From Novipirellula galeiformis (lineage in GTDB: Bacteria; Planctomycetota; Planctomycetia; Pirellulales; Pirellulaceae): 64,000 bases of DNA. Below the pieces are notes generated by a model. That model searched no databases and had not been told where the DNA came from. It saw only the letters and a program-made list of their open reading frames with translations. The first letter of the stretch is position 1. The number at the start of each line of letters is the position of its first letter. The position numbers and the translations under genes are program-made. Location of the stretch: assembly GCF_007860095.1 (NCBI RefSeq), contig NZ_SJPT01000008.1, positions 45,361 to 109,360 of the forward strand. Direction: 5' to 3'. Shown here in pieces: positions 53,714 to 63,609 of this stretch.

Positions 53714-56266
53714 CTATTCTTCACGCAGGTATGCCAACAAATCACGTAGTTCTCGGTCGGTCATCGTGCTGACCAAACCTTCCGGCATCATCGATGTCGT
53801 TAATTCATGACGCTCAACAATATCTGAGGTTGCAAAGGCTCGCTCGCGACCCGTGTTGTCACGATAGATCTCGTTCCCACCCCCTCCATCACGCAACAGC
53901 AGACCGACGAAGGTGCGTCCATCCTCCAGGATCAAAGCGCGAGGGAAAAACTGGGGGGCCACTTCGCGACTGGGTTGTAAGAGCGCCGTCAACAAGCTCG
54001 CTTGATCTCCCTGGGCGTGGACCGACGACAAATCGGGACCGACGACGTTCCCTCGGCCTTGCCGACGATGACAGGAACCACAATTGCCAACACTGGCATG
54101 ATAAAAGATCCGGCGTCCTGCCTGGACGTCGACCGCTTCGGTGACCGCCGAGAGTCGCTGTTGCCATGCGGCAAGGTCGTCCGGCTGGGGACGACCGCGG
54201 GTAAGTGAGTCGGGGGCCAGTACGGCGGCGACAAGCTTGGCGCTCTCGGGAAATCGAGGTGGCAACTGCTTCAGACTTTCTCGTTGCGAGTCTGAAAACG
54301 TCGCGAAGCGGAGCGAACGCAAGGCTTCTTCACGCACAGACGCCGTTTCGTTGGCCGCCAATTCGATCAGCGCGGTGATCTCGTCGTCCGTTGGGCTCGC
54401 CAGTCCGGCAATCGCATCGGCACGCAGCGACGTTGCGTAGGAATCCTGTTGTGCTGCCTGTAGCAAACGCTGTCGCGCAGCCGGCGTTCCCTGTGCCGTC
54501 AGCACGAAAACCACTTCGCTCAGCAAGGTCGGGTTGTCCAACGCGATCAAGCGATCCAGCAGATCTTCATTCAATTTCGAGTGATGCGGATCGAGCAATC
54601 TCAATGCGAACGCACGTGTTTCGGCCGTGGAGGTTTCGTCTTGCACACGTTGGATCAAAATTTCCGAACCGGTCACCCCTGCACGCGGATTGCCGCTGAG
54701 GATGTTGCGGGTCGCCAGCCCCGCTTCGAACAATCGGTAATCGTGGGTACGTGCCAGATGTTCTTCCACCTCGGGTAGAAATGCGGTCCTTTGCTCTTCG
54801 GCGATCCAGCGAAGGGTTTCAAATCGGAGGTCGGCAGTCTCGTCTTGCCAAAAGTGACGAATCCAGGAATCGTTTTTTGCAGAGGCCTTGCGGATGGCCA
54901 ACAGCATCGTGATTCGATCCGGCGTCGAGTGTTTCGACGCGGCGTCGATGGTGAAATGGTCCGCGCGAGTTGCCAATGCATCGATTGCCGCGCGGGCCAC
55001 AAACGGATCTTGCGAACGCGCCGCTTCAAAGAGTTGCGGCTCGCTAAAGCCTTCGCCACCGGATCGTAATTTGGCGGCCAAACGGGCCGCTTCGGTGGCG
55101 GGCGGTAACGTCATGGATCCGAGCCAATCGGCAGCCTCAGCATCGATCTCCAACTTCCAAACTCGCCCCTTGCCGTGCAGTTGGTACGAACCGACGACCC
55201 AGTCCGCCAGATAGAAAACCGTCGCCGAAGCTTGGGTGATACACGTGGGACGGAAGAAATCGCTGCCCTGCACCAACACTCGTCGCTCGCTGCGAAAGCT
55301 TGCCCCGTCATCCTCAAGCGGATAATAGTCGATGCGATGGTCGGTCCATGAAGGGACGATCAAACCGCGACCCAGAGGCGCGATCCCGCAGGGCGCTTCG
55401 CCAACCGAATGGACCATCGGAAGGGTCCCCCGCAGCTCGCCATTCCAGCAAACAAACGGATGGAATGCGGATTCGCCATACAGACGCTGGAAACCGTATT
55501 CGCCACCTTCGACGACGTGTAACAGCCGACAAGGTGGCAGGGCGCCGGGATCATTCTCGGCGGCGAAGATCGTGCCGTCCTGGCGAACGCACAATCCAAA
55601 GGGATTCCAAAATCCCTTGGCAATCCGGCGCAGTCCTTCTCCCGACGCAGTACAGCGAAACACACCCCCTTCGCCCGTTCCGCGGACCGTGTTGCCGTCG
55701 TGACCTCGCAGCGTCCACTGTTCCCAATAGTTCTCACCTAACGAGAACAACAAGTCGCCGTTGGGATGCCACGCCAATCCCGCCAAACCATTGTGCGGGT
55801 AGGTCCCTTTGGTCTCAAGCTCCGCGATCGTCTCTTCCTGATCGCCGACCCCATCGCCGTCGGAATCACGCACGCGCAAGATGCGGTCTCGTTGAGCCAG
55901 ATAAACCCAGCCGTCGCGGCCCAGTTCCAAGTCCATCGTCGCGACGGTGCGGTTGTAAAACACACGGCGCCGGCCGTCTGCAGCAAAGACCACGATTTCA
56001 TCATGGGTCGGCCCCGAATAGTCGTCCGGCCGAAAGTGCGTATGGCTGGCGATCACCCATACGGCTCCGTCATGGTCGACGTCGATGCCCGTCGGAGTCA
56101 TGATCTCAGGATGTTCGGCCACCATCGTCAGCTTGACTCCCCGCGATGGGAACTCCAATTTCGGTGCAAGCGTATCGGTTGTCGGAGCAATGGCTTCGGC
56201 AGTCTCCGCTCGCACGAACACCGCAGGCATCGCTAAGACAACAAGAAACAGAATCGATCGAAACAT
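53714..56266 (-). CDS. PVC-type haem-binding dehydrogenase with C-terminal cytochrome c
   Basis: 850 aa. A signal peptide (SILFLVVLAMPAVFVRAETA) precedes an NHL/glucose-sorbosone-dehydrogenase-type propeller (GVKLTMVAEHPEIMTPTGID, DGWVYLAQRDRILRVRDSDG, LAGLAWHPNGDLLFSLGENY), a HEAT-like helical middle (FVARAAIDALATRADHFT and similar) and a terminal cytochrome c domain with C729-G-S-C-H733 followed by RRQGRGNVVGPDLSSV. This is the Planctomycetes-Verrucomicrobia membrane-bound dehydrogenase architecture. It is presumably a periplasmic sugar oxidase passing electrons to the respiratory chain. The start is the ATG at 56266. Confidence 0.9.
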   Translation of the reverse strand: MFRSILFLVVLAMPAVFVRAETAEAIAPTTDTLAPKLEFPSRGVKLTMVAEHPEIMTPTGIDVDHDGAVWVIASHTHFRPDDYSGPTHDEIVVFAADGRRRVFYNRTVATMDLELGRDGWVYLAQRDRILRVRDSDGDGVGDQEETIAELETKGTYPHNGLAGLAWHPNGDLLFSLGENYWEQWTLRGHDGNTVRGTGEGGVFRCTASGEGLRRIAKGFWNPFGLCVRQDGTIFAAENDPGALPPCRLLHVVEGGEYGFQRLYGESAFHPFVCWNGELRGTLPMVHSVGEAPCGIAPLGRGLIVPSWTDHRIDYYPLEDDGASFRSERRVLVQGSDFFRPTCITQASATVFYLADWVVGSYQLHGKGRVWKLEIDAEAADWLGSMTLPPATEAARLAAKLRSGGEGFSEPQLFEAARSQDPFVARAAIDALATRADHFTIDAASKHSTPDRITMLLAIRKASAKNDSWIRHFWQDETADLRFETLRWIAEEQRTAFLPEVEEHLARTHDYRLFEAGLATRNILSGNPRAGVTGSEILIQRVQDETSTAETRAFALRLLDPHHSKLNEDLLDRLIALDNPTLLSEVVFVLTAQGTPAARQRLLQAAQQDSYATSLRADAIAGLASPTDDEITALIELAANETASVREEALRSLRFATFSDSQRESLKQLPPRFPESAKLVAAVLAPDSLTRGRPQPDDLAAWQQRLSAVTEAVDVQAGRRIFYHASVGNCGSCHRRQGRGNVVGPDLSSVHAQGDQASLLTALLQPSREVAPQFFPRALILEDGRTFVGLLLRDGGGGNEIYRDNTGRERAFATSDIVERHELTTSMMPEGLVSTMTDRELRDLLAYLREE

Positions 56267-56596
56267 CGTGCGGTTGCCGTAGGGTAAGAGGGAAAAGCAA
56301 AAAAGCAAACGGTCGCGGTGGTGGGAAGGCGCACGTCGCAGCGGTAGAGGACACACCACCCTACTCTAATCGAACCACCCTACTCGGATCGAACCACCCT
56401 ACTCGGATCGAACCACCGTACTCGGATCGAATCGACATAATCGAATCGAGCCGAGCCGGCGTTCGGGAGACCGCGCAGGGCCCTCAGAAGTTTTCCGAGG
56501 TGCCGTGCGGCGAATTACCTTGATGCGGTGATCCCCATTCCCACAGTTCATTCTGACGTTCCAATCGCGTCTTCGCCGCGGCATCTTTCCATCGAC
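56267..56596. other. Spacer with a four-copy 19-bp tandem array
   Basis: 330 bp. The only structure is the tandem array at 56355-56430, about 90 bp upstream of the haem-dehydrogenase start codon. No gene. Confidence 0.6.
56355..56430. repeat. Four tandem copies of a 19-bp unit
   Basis: ACCACCCTACTCGGATCGA repeated four times at 56355, 56374, 56393 and 56412, with TA for GG in the first copy and G for C in the fourth. It lies within the presumed promoter region of the leftward gene at 56266. It has no spacer sequences. Confidence 0.95.
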
Positions 56597-57133
56597 TCAC
56601 AGCTTGGCAGCCGCCGGGAAATCTAGCGGCGTGTCGTGGACATGGTTAAAGAGGTTCGAGAACGTGGCCAGACCAATGTAGCCGATCGCCTCGGCAATCT
56701 GGCCATCGGTGTATCCCGCCGCTTGCACCGCCTCGAGTTCCTCGTCGGAGACAAATCCTCGCGACGCGATGACTTTTTGTACAAACTCCAACAAGGCATT
56801 GAGTTTTTCGTCGGACGAGAGAAATCGGCGTGCCGCAAGCGTCTCTTCGTTTGATAATCCCACGTTTTTGGCCAGCATCGTGTGAGCCGACACGCAATAG
56901 TGACAACCGTTCTGTTCGCTGACCGCCAAGTAAATCACCTCGCGGTCTTGTGGAGAAAGCTCACCCTCCGCGAGTGCGGCGGTCATGGATAGGTACGCCT
57001 TCAGTGCAGCGGGGCTGTTGGCCATGCCTTGAAAAATGTTGACGACTTTGCCCATCTGGGACGTCAATTCGTCGTAAGTTTCTTTCAGCGGTCCGCTCGT
57101 TTGGTCGGGGGTGACAACATGCAGTCTTGGCAT
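56597..57133 (-). CDS. Carboxymuconolactone decarboxylase/AhpD family protein
   Basis: 178 aa, all-helical alkylhydroperoxidase-like fold. The redox CxxC is in NGCHYCVSAHTMLAKNVGLS, preceded by LSPQDREVIYLAVSEQ, the standard AhpD/CMD arrangement with the upstream Glu and the His. It is likely to act in peroxide or thiol defence, with CMD activity possible in other family members. The start is the ATG at 57133. No partner ahpC lies nearby. Confidence 0.9.
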   Translation of the reverse strand: MPRLHVVTPDQTSGPLKETYDELTSQMGKVVNIFQGMANSPAALKAYLSMTAALAEGELSPQDREVIYLAVSEQNGCHYCVSAHTMLAKNVGLSNEETLAARRFLSSDEKLNALLEFVQKVIASRGFVSDEELEAVQAAGYTDGQIAEAIGYIGLATFSNLFNHVHDTPLDFPAAAKL

Positions 57134-57885
57134 CTTTCAATTCCTTTTCGATTGACGGAAACAACATCGAGGCCCTAAGCCGTGGAAAGCGTCCGCCATC
57201 CTACTGGCAATGAGGCAAGCCAAAGGGGCGGAGCCTCTTGCGGAGGTTTGCAAACTTTCCTCGGTCGAGCTGATGTGGAAATTTAACAGATTTAGAGAGT
57301 CGTGACTGTCAAGCGGGGGCGGCTACCGTATATCGGCTCTCCACGCGATCGAAATATCGATCATGGAGTACCAATTCATCCATCGAATGATGTCGCCGGA
57401 TCGCTGCAACGAAATGAAGAACGCTCGCCAACGCGACAACCGATTGAGCGACAGAGCACTCGGGCGACGGAAATCGCCATGCGACACCCACAGCGACTTG
57501 CGCCGAATGACGGTGCTTTTTGAGTCTCGTCCACGATCGAGCTGGCGATGTCGCGGGAGGCTTCGTCGTGGGTTGGAGCGTTTTGCGTAAATCATTTTTT
57601 TGGGTATATTGAGGGGGCATTATCAACGCAGCGGTTTTGCCATTTTTCTTTGTTTGTGCCCCATTCTGTTGCCATGAGAGCGTCGTTGCGGCACCCTCAA
57701 CGGAAATCGAAGCTTGAGTTGCTCATCAACGTGTTTTTTACATCTAGCCATCATTTTGATTCCAGCCGAGTTCCGCTCCTGCCTCGGCCCTCACGTAAAC
57801 CCGTTATTGAGGTGACCGAATCGTTTTCCTATTTTCGAGCCAGCCGTTTGCTTGACGCTTGGCAGGCAGGTTTGCGTGATCCACG
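57134..57885. other. Long spacer of unclear nature
   Basis: 752 bp upstream of the kinase. Open frames on both strands (57548-57928 plus; 57309-57626 minus) are intact over about 100 codons but have no recognisable motif and overlap each other, so I do not annotate them. It may be a dispersed non-coding repeat. Confidence 0.4.
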
Positions 57886-60800
57886 ATGGACACCGCGGCG
57901 CGAGGAAGGATCGGAGGCGAACCCGTGAAAGATCCTCTGGCGTCCACCTTGGATGATTTGATTGCCGACTTCCTAGACGAAGCCGAGCGAGGACACGATG
58001 TCTCGCCGCAGCAGTTCATCGCGGCCTATCCCGCGCTGCGTGAGCCGTTTCTGCGATTTGTTGCGCAGCACATGCCGATCGACAAGTCGGCAAAAGAAGA
58101 CACCATCGCCGGACAGACGAGCGATTTGGGCACGATGTCAGAGCGGCCGCAATTGCCATCGGACTACGGCCGTCGAGTGGGCCGCTATCGATTGATCCGC
58201 GCGCTCGGCAGCGGGGGCATGTCGGTCGTTTATGAAGCGATCGCCAGCGACAGCTCCGAACCGGTGGCGCTAAAGGTGCTGCACGCCTCGGTAGCCAGCG
58301 ATCGGGGAATGCGACAACGATTTCAGAGGGAAGCCGAGACGATTCGATCGCTGAATCACGAGCACATCGTTTCTTTGTGTGATTTTGGGACTCACGACGA
58401 GACGTCGTTCCTGGCAATGCGGATGATCGATGGGGAAACTTTGGCCCAACAGATCATGGATTGCAAGCAGCGTGCGCTTGGGCAGCACGAAGCGGAACGA
58501 GGCGATTCGGAACCCGCTGAGAACGAGACGGGTAACGAGACGGGTGTGGATTCCCTCGCCACCTCCGATGCCGAGTCCGGACGTTGGTCGATGACCGAAA
58601 TGGCCGCAGCGATGGCGAAGGTGGCGGACGCATTGTTCCACGCGCACAGTCGTGGGACGATCCATCGCGATGTGAAACCCTCCAATCTCTTGATCGATTC
58701 CGATCGCAAGCTGTGGTTGACCGACTTCGGATTGGCATCGGCCGGAGAAGCGCAGACGGTGGTCACCCGAACCGGACAAGTCATCGGGACGCCACACTAC
58801 ATGAGCCCCGAGCAGGCTTCCGGGGCCATCGACCAGATTGACCACCGCTCGGACATCTATTCACTCGGGGCAACCCTCTATGAATGGGTGACCCTACATC
58901 GGCCCTACCAAGGCGACCGATTTCGCGTGTTGTTGGAAATTTCGAGTGGTCGGCTGCGGCCGCCATCCCAAGTTTGTGAAAACATCCCGCCGCCTCTCGA
59001 AGCGATTATCTTAAAAGCGATGTCGTTGTCCCCCGCGGACCGCTACGCATCGGCGGCGGAGATGGCAAACGATCTGCTTCGGTTTTCTTTAGGAGCCCAC
59101 GTTACCGCGCGTCGCCCCGGACCTGCCGACTTGGCGATGCGTTGGCTCGCCCGCAACCCGAGGACTTCGATCTTCTCGACGCTCGGTTTCGTCGCTGTCG
59201 TTTTGCTCGTGATGCTCATTCAATACGTTGCGGGGCAGCGATTGTCAGACGTCAACACGCAATTGCATTCCAGCAACCAAGCGATTGAGCAATCCAACGC
59301 CGAGCTGGCCCAGACCAACCGTGATCTCGACCGCAGCCAAGCTCGACTGCGCCGACATCTGTACGTTGCCGACATGGCATCGGCCTATCGAGCCTATGCC
59401 CAGCAGGACCTCAATGCCGTCAACTCGTTGCTCCAACGCGAGCTCCCGGACCACGCGAAATCGAATTTAGGACAATCAACCTCGAGCGATCTCGATCTCC
59501 GAGGATTCGAGTGGTGGTTGTTAAGAAATCTGTCGCGTCCGCCGGAGGTCTTGACGCTCGCCGGGCACGACGGACCTACCACCGAAGCGGTTTTGATTCC
59601 AGACACGAAACAACTGCTCTCGGTCGGCGAGGACGGTTGGGCCCGACATTGGGACTTGCTGTCCGGACGCCAGTTGAATCGTTGGCAAGTTGGTGAAAAA
59701 CTCAACGCCGTCGCCGTTTCACCGGATGGGAAAAAATGGGTCACCAGCGACAGTGTTTCTGAGGGTCTCAATCCGGTGACGTTGCGTGACCGGAGCTCGG
59801 GCGACGTGATTGCTCAATTGCGAGGGCACGAGACCACAGTCGAATCGGCTGCCTTTTCACCGGATGGGAAATGGATTGCCACGGCGTCACGCTATCACGA
59901 GGTCCTGGTTCATGATGCCAAGGGTAATTTTCGCGGTCGTTTGATGACGGGATCTCGAAACGAGTCGCTCGGTTTCTCTCCCGATGGCAGTCAGTTGATC
60001 GCGGTCATCCGCGAGGAAGCCGACACTGATGCCGGAACACGGCAGCGTTTGCGTTCCTGGAGCCTCCCCGATTTGCAACCGGCTGCGGAATGGGAGTTTG
60101 AATTTGGTCCCTTCGTCTTTGCACTCTCCGCGAACGGAGAGCGGATCGTCGTGGCCGATGGGAACAATTGGGCCCTGTATCGGTGGGCGGATCCAGAGCC
60201 GATCGTCGTGCGGACCGAGATCCGCGGCCGGATGCGTTGCGTTGCAATCGATTCCAACGGTAGCCGTGTGGCCGCCGGCTGTGATAACGGATTGCTCTAT
60301 GTCTGGGAGATCGATGGCAACGATCACAAAGGCGAGATGCGTCCGCCCCGAGTCATCACGGCCAGCGATCAAAAGATCACCAGTGTTACGTTTGGAGAAG
60401 ACGAAAAAGTCATCGCCAGCTGTGAAGATGGAACGTTGCAGGTTTGGTTCCCTAATCGAACCAAGGTAGAGCATCCTACGTTTGGCAGGTCCACTCGCGC
60501 GATCACCCTGCGACCGGCTGATACCGATGTGCTATTTTTGCGAGGCGACAACGGGGACATCAAGCGGTTGACGTTGTCGACTCGGGAGGAAGTGAAGATC
60601 GCCCACGTCGATGCCGATGAGCATTACAAACTGGCCCTCTCCTCCGATGGAAAAAAACTCGTTGCGGCCGCGCCGGGCGAGGTTGTGGTTGTGTCGGCCG
60701 CAGAGGGGAGGGAGCTGCATCGCATCGATCACGATTTGGACGAAAAAGCTTGTCGCGAATTACTCTTCGTCGACGACGATCGGCGTTTGTTGGTACTCTT

Positions 60801-61344
60801 CAACGACCGGCTCCGCGAATATCAAACCTCCGGGTGGGCGATGACAAAGGAGCGGTTTTTGCCCGGTGATGGCGCAGAACTGATGCGCTGCTCGCCCGAC
60901 GGTTCCACCGTGTTGGTGCTTAGTAGAGACACGTTGCGTTGGTACGACACCCAAGACCTTGATCTGATCGCGGAGTATCCCCGACAGTTTGGTTTGTTCG
61001 CATGGGCCGGCTATTCCGAGGACGGGCAAACCATCGCGACAGGGTATCAGGATGGCACAATCGAGCTGCTCAATGCGGTGACGCGAGCGCCCGTGGGCTT
61101 ATTGCGAGGACACCGAGATCAGGTTAGTGGGCTGAAGTTCATCGACGGCGATCGAACGCTGATCAGTTCCGCATCCGACGACGAGATTCGCTTCTGGGAT
61201 GTGGGTAGTGGCCGTGAGATTGGCGTCTTGGATGCCGGAAGAACAAAATCCGAGATCCTCCATTTCAGCCGGCCACTGCAACAACTCTTCAGCTTCGGTC
61301 CCCGCCGCCCGATCAAAGTCTGGTCAGGACAGCGGTTTAGGTAA
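57886..61344 (+). CDS. Ser/Thr protein kinase with WD40 repeats
   Basis: 1,152 aa. An N-terminal helical segment typical of planctomycete kinases (DDLIADFLDEAERGHDVSPQ) is followed by a Hanks-type kinase domain (residues about 100-390): glycine loop LGSGGMSVVYEA, lysine K130 in VALKVLH, HRDVKPSNLLID, DFGLAS, GTPHYMSPEQ. A single membrane helix (TLGFVAVVLLVMLIQYVAGQ, about residue 435) separates it from a coiled-coil and a C-terminal WD40 propeller, probably extracytoplasmic. A GGAGG at 57913-57917 seven bases before an in-frame GTG at 57925 makes that codon a serious alternative start. The target is unknown. Confidence 0.9.
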   Translation: MDTAARGRIGGEPVKDPLASTLDDLIADFLDEAERGHDVSPQQFIAAYPALREPFLRFVAQHMPIDKSAKEDTIAGQTSDLGTMSERPQLPSDYGRRVGRYRLIRALGSGGMSVVYEAIASDSSEPVALKVLHASVASDRGMRQRFQREAETIRSLNHEHIVSLCDFGTHDETSFLAMRMIDGETLAQQIMDCKQRALGQHEAERGDSEPAENETGNETGVDSLATSDAESGRWSMTEMAAAMAKVADALFHAHSRGTIHRDVKPSNLLIDSDRKLWLTDFGLASAGEAQTVVTRTGQVIGTPHYMSPEQASGAIDQIDHRSDIYSLGATLYEWVTLHRPYQGDRFRVLLEISSGRLRPPSQVCENIPPPLEAIILKAMSLSPADRYASAAEMANDLLRFSLGAHVTARRPGPADLAMRWLARNPRTSIFSTLGFVAVVLLVMLIQYVAGQRLSDVNTQLHSSNQAIEQSNAELAQTNRDLDRSQARLRRHLYVADMASAYRAYAQQDLNAVNSLLQRELPDHAKSNLGQSTSSDLDLRGFEWWLLRNLSRPPEVLTLAGHDGPTTEAVLIPDTKQLLSVGEDGWARHWDLLSGRQLNRWQVGEKLNAVAVSPDGKKWVTSDSVSEGLNPVTLRDRSSGDVIAQLRGHETTVESAAFSPDGKWIATASRYHEVLVHDAKGNFRGRLMTGSRNESLGFSPDGSQLIAVIREEADTDAGTRQRLRSWSLPDLQPAAEWEFEFGPFVFALSANGERIVVADGNNWALYRWADPEPIVVRTEIRGRMRCVAIDSNGSRVAAGCDNGLLYVWEIDGNDHKGEMRPPRVITASDQKITSVTFGEDEKVIASCEDGTLQVWFPNRTKVEHPTFGRSTRAITLRPADTDVLFLRGDNGDIKRLTLSTREEVKIAHVDADEHYKLALSSDGKKLVAAAPGEVVVVSAAEGRELHRIDHDLDEKACRELLFVDDDRRLLVLFNDRLREYQTSGWAMTKERFLPGDGAELMRCSPDGSTVLVLSRDTLRWYDTQDLDLIAEYPRQFGLFAWAGYSEDGQTIATGYQDGTIELLNAVTRAPVGLLRGHRDQVSGLKFIDGDRTLISSASDDEIRFWDVGSGREIGVLDAGRTKSEILHFSRPLQQLFSFGPRRPIKVWSGQRFR

Positions 61345-61716
61345 GGCGTTTAGGTTGCGAGGGTGCGATAACTTCCGAGTCGCACAAGCGAATGGGGGAG
61401 TCGTTTGGTGTGACGGTTTCGTTGCCCTTTTGATTTCCGTTGTCATGACTTTCTTTGTGTCTGCTTGCCAATTGCATTGGTTTGCCACTTGGTGTGACCT
61501 TTGGCCGCGACTCGTATGTGACCACCCGCCACCGTGATTCAAAACTCAGGTTCACCGTCGCACACGGCAAACACGCCGTTGTCGGATTGTAACTCGGCGT
61601 CCGTTTTGGCTGCGCTGCGGTGATCGGACTGTTGTGCCTAAGCGTTCCTGTTCACGAGCGGTTAATACGTGCCACAACGCACGTGTCCCTTAGCATCATC
61701 TCAATCACTGAACAAC
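61345..61716. other. Spacer between the kinase and a convergent sulfatase
   Basis: 372 bp without gene, strong hairpin or repeat that I could recognise. Confidence 0.45.
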
Positions 61717-63609
61717 TCAATCACCGGACGCGTCGGAATCCAGCATCAACTTCGCTGGTGGAACCGGCGTCAGACGCTGGACGTGCACATAGTAGGCTCC
61801 ACAAATGGGCTTGGCATCGCTGTCGTTGAACCAAGTTTGCATCGTGGTTCGACCGATCGGCAGCGAGAGTTCGAAACGCACGGAGGATGCATCGGCGCTG
61901 ACTTCCGCTCGCTGCTTTGTGTCTCCGACGCGAAGGGTTGCGTATGCAACTGGCCACGCGGGGCCCCCGGTCAATACGCCGTCAGTGACCTGAGTTTCAT
62001 CGACACCGTCACGAAGTCGCAACCCGGAATCCTGAGGCCAGCGACTCAGGGTGAACGCGTATTTGCCTGCCGCTGCCACCTCGATGTGCCACAGCCCATT
62101 CTTGCGGACGCCACGGCGGACCTGACTTTGCTGGTCCACGAACACATCCGCCCACTCACACGCGGTCAGTTCGACCGGGTTCTGCGCCTCGTGTCCGATC
62201 ACCGACGGCTGGAATTCCCGAGCGGGCTGCTTCACTCCGTCCCACCAATCGTTTAGGTGCGAACGCATGGTGGCGACCACGGCTGGATGACGATCGATGA
62301 CGTTGTGTTCTTGTAAGGGGTCGGTCTTCAGATCATACAACGCTTTGTCTTCGATCAGCCGCCATCGCTTCCACAGCACAGCCGCCCTTTCGCGACGCGG
62401 GACAGCAGGATTCATCGGGGTAGTTCGCACCGCTTTGAACGGCATTCGGCTGTAGTTGATGACCAGTATCCGCTCTTGGGAAACCTGCGTTTCACCACGC
62501 AGGACTGCCGCCAAAGTGATGCCGTCGCAGTGATCGACGGAGGAATTCGGGATCCCGATCAGATCCGCCAGCGTCGGTAGCAGGTCCTGGACTTGGGTCA
62601 GCCCAGGCACATCCTGGGGTGCCTGCAATCCACCGGCGGGCCATCGGATGAAGCAGGGAACGCGATGACCACCTTCCCACAGCGTCGTTTTGCCGCCCTT
62701 CATATTGGCGTTGAAATATTGAGGACCGAATGTGCTGCCGTTGTCGCTCAGAAACACAACCACGGTGTCTTCACGCAATTGATGTTCTTGCAAAAACGTT
62801 TCCAATCGCCCGATGTTTTCATCGATGTTGGCACACATGGCCAGAAAGCGAACTAATTGTTCTTCCACCTCCGGGGCAAGGTCGGGTAAATCGCGGCGAA
62901 CGGTACGCAGTGATTCGCGAACGACCGCAATATACTTTTCCGGTACAAAGTGAGGCTGGTGAGCCGCAGCGGTGGCCAGGTAGCAAAAAAACGGACGATC
63001 GGCGGCGACTTCGTCTTGCATCCACGACATCGCTTCATCGAACAACACATCCGTGGTGTAACCGGAGTACGCTTGGCGTCGCCCGTTGTGGATGTAGGTG
63101 TCATCGAAGTAATCGTTCTGCCATTGGTCAGGCACGGAACCAATATGCGACGAAGGAAACCAAAGGCTTTCTCGGAATCCTCGATCCTGAGGTCGATAGG
63201 GATACGTGTCACCTAGATGCCACTTGCCGAACAACCCTGTGCCCCAACCCGCGTCGGCAAATATGTTGCCCATCGTGGGGAGCTCGCGGCGCAGCAACGT
63301 GCGTCCGCTGCTAACGTTCATGGCCCCGTTGCGGAGTGCGTCGACGCCCGTCATCAACTGACCCCGCGTCGGCGTACACATCGGTGCGACGTGAAAGTCC
63401 GTTAGCCGGATGCTTTGGGAAGCCAGACGATCCAGATTCGGTGTTTGCAGGACTGGATTACCGTGAGCCGAAAACTCGCCGTAGCCCTGGTCATCGGTGA
63501 TGACGACGATCACATTGGGACGCTTCGCCGACGTCACATCGGCCATCGCGCTGCTGGCGATCACCAGCATTAGGAGTCCGACGACGAGGCGATTGAGAAA
63601 GGAGATCAT
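61717..63609 (-). CDS. Secreted arylsulfatase-type sulfatase
   Basis: 630 aa. A signal peptide (VVGLLMLVIASSAMADV) is followed by RPNVIVVITDDQGYGEFSAH, the formylglycine site C78-T-P-T-R82 (MCTPTRGQLMTGV), LFGKWHLGDTYPYRPQDRGF and VVFLSDNGSTFGPQYFNANM, as in arylsulfatase A-like S1 enzymes. The C-terminal 150 residues (beyond NVIDRHPAVVATM) form an extra beta-rich domain, KNGLWHIEVAAAGKYAFTLS, that may bind carbohydrate. The start is the ATG at 63609. It is the third sulfatase in 15 kb. Confidence 0.91.
   Translation of the reverse strand: MISFLNRLVVGLLMLVIASSAMADVTSAKRPNVIVVITDDQGYGEFSAHGNPVLQTPNLDRLASQSIRLTDFHVAPMCTPTRGQLMTGVDALRNGAMNVSSGRTLLRRELPTMGNIFADAGWGTGLFGKWHLGDTYPYRPQDRGFRESLWFPSSHIGSVPDQWQNDYFDDTYIHNGRRQAYSGYTTDVLFDEAMSWMQDEVAADRPFFCYLATAAAHQPHFVPEKYIAVVRESLRTVRRDLPDLAPEVEEQLVRFLAMCANIDENIGRLETFLQEHQLREDTVVVFLSDNGSTFGPQYFNANMKGGKTTLWEGGHRVPCFIRWPAGGLQAPQDVPGLTQVQDLLPTLADLIGIPNSSVDHCDGITLAAVLRGETQVSQERILVINYSRMPFKAVRTTPMNPAVPRRERAAVLWKRWRLIEDKALYDLKTDPLQEHNVIDRHPAVVATMRSHLNDWWDGVKQPAREFQPSVIGHEAQNPVELTACEWADVFVDQQSQVRRGVRKNGLWHIEVAAAGKYAFTLSRWPQDSGLRLRDGVDETQVTDGVLTGGPAWPVAYATLRVGDTKQRAEVSADASSVRFELSLPIGRTTMQTWFNDSDAKPICGAYYVHVQRLTPVPPAKLMLDSDASGD

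Noticed and set aside
57548..57928. A 126-codon frame overlapping the kinase start
   Set aside because: No motif, poor codon pattern and overlap with the kinase coding region.
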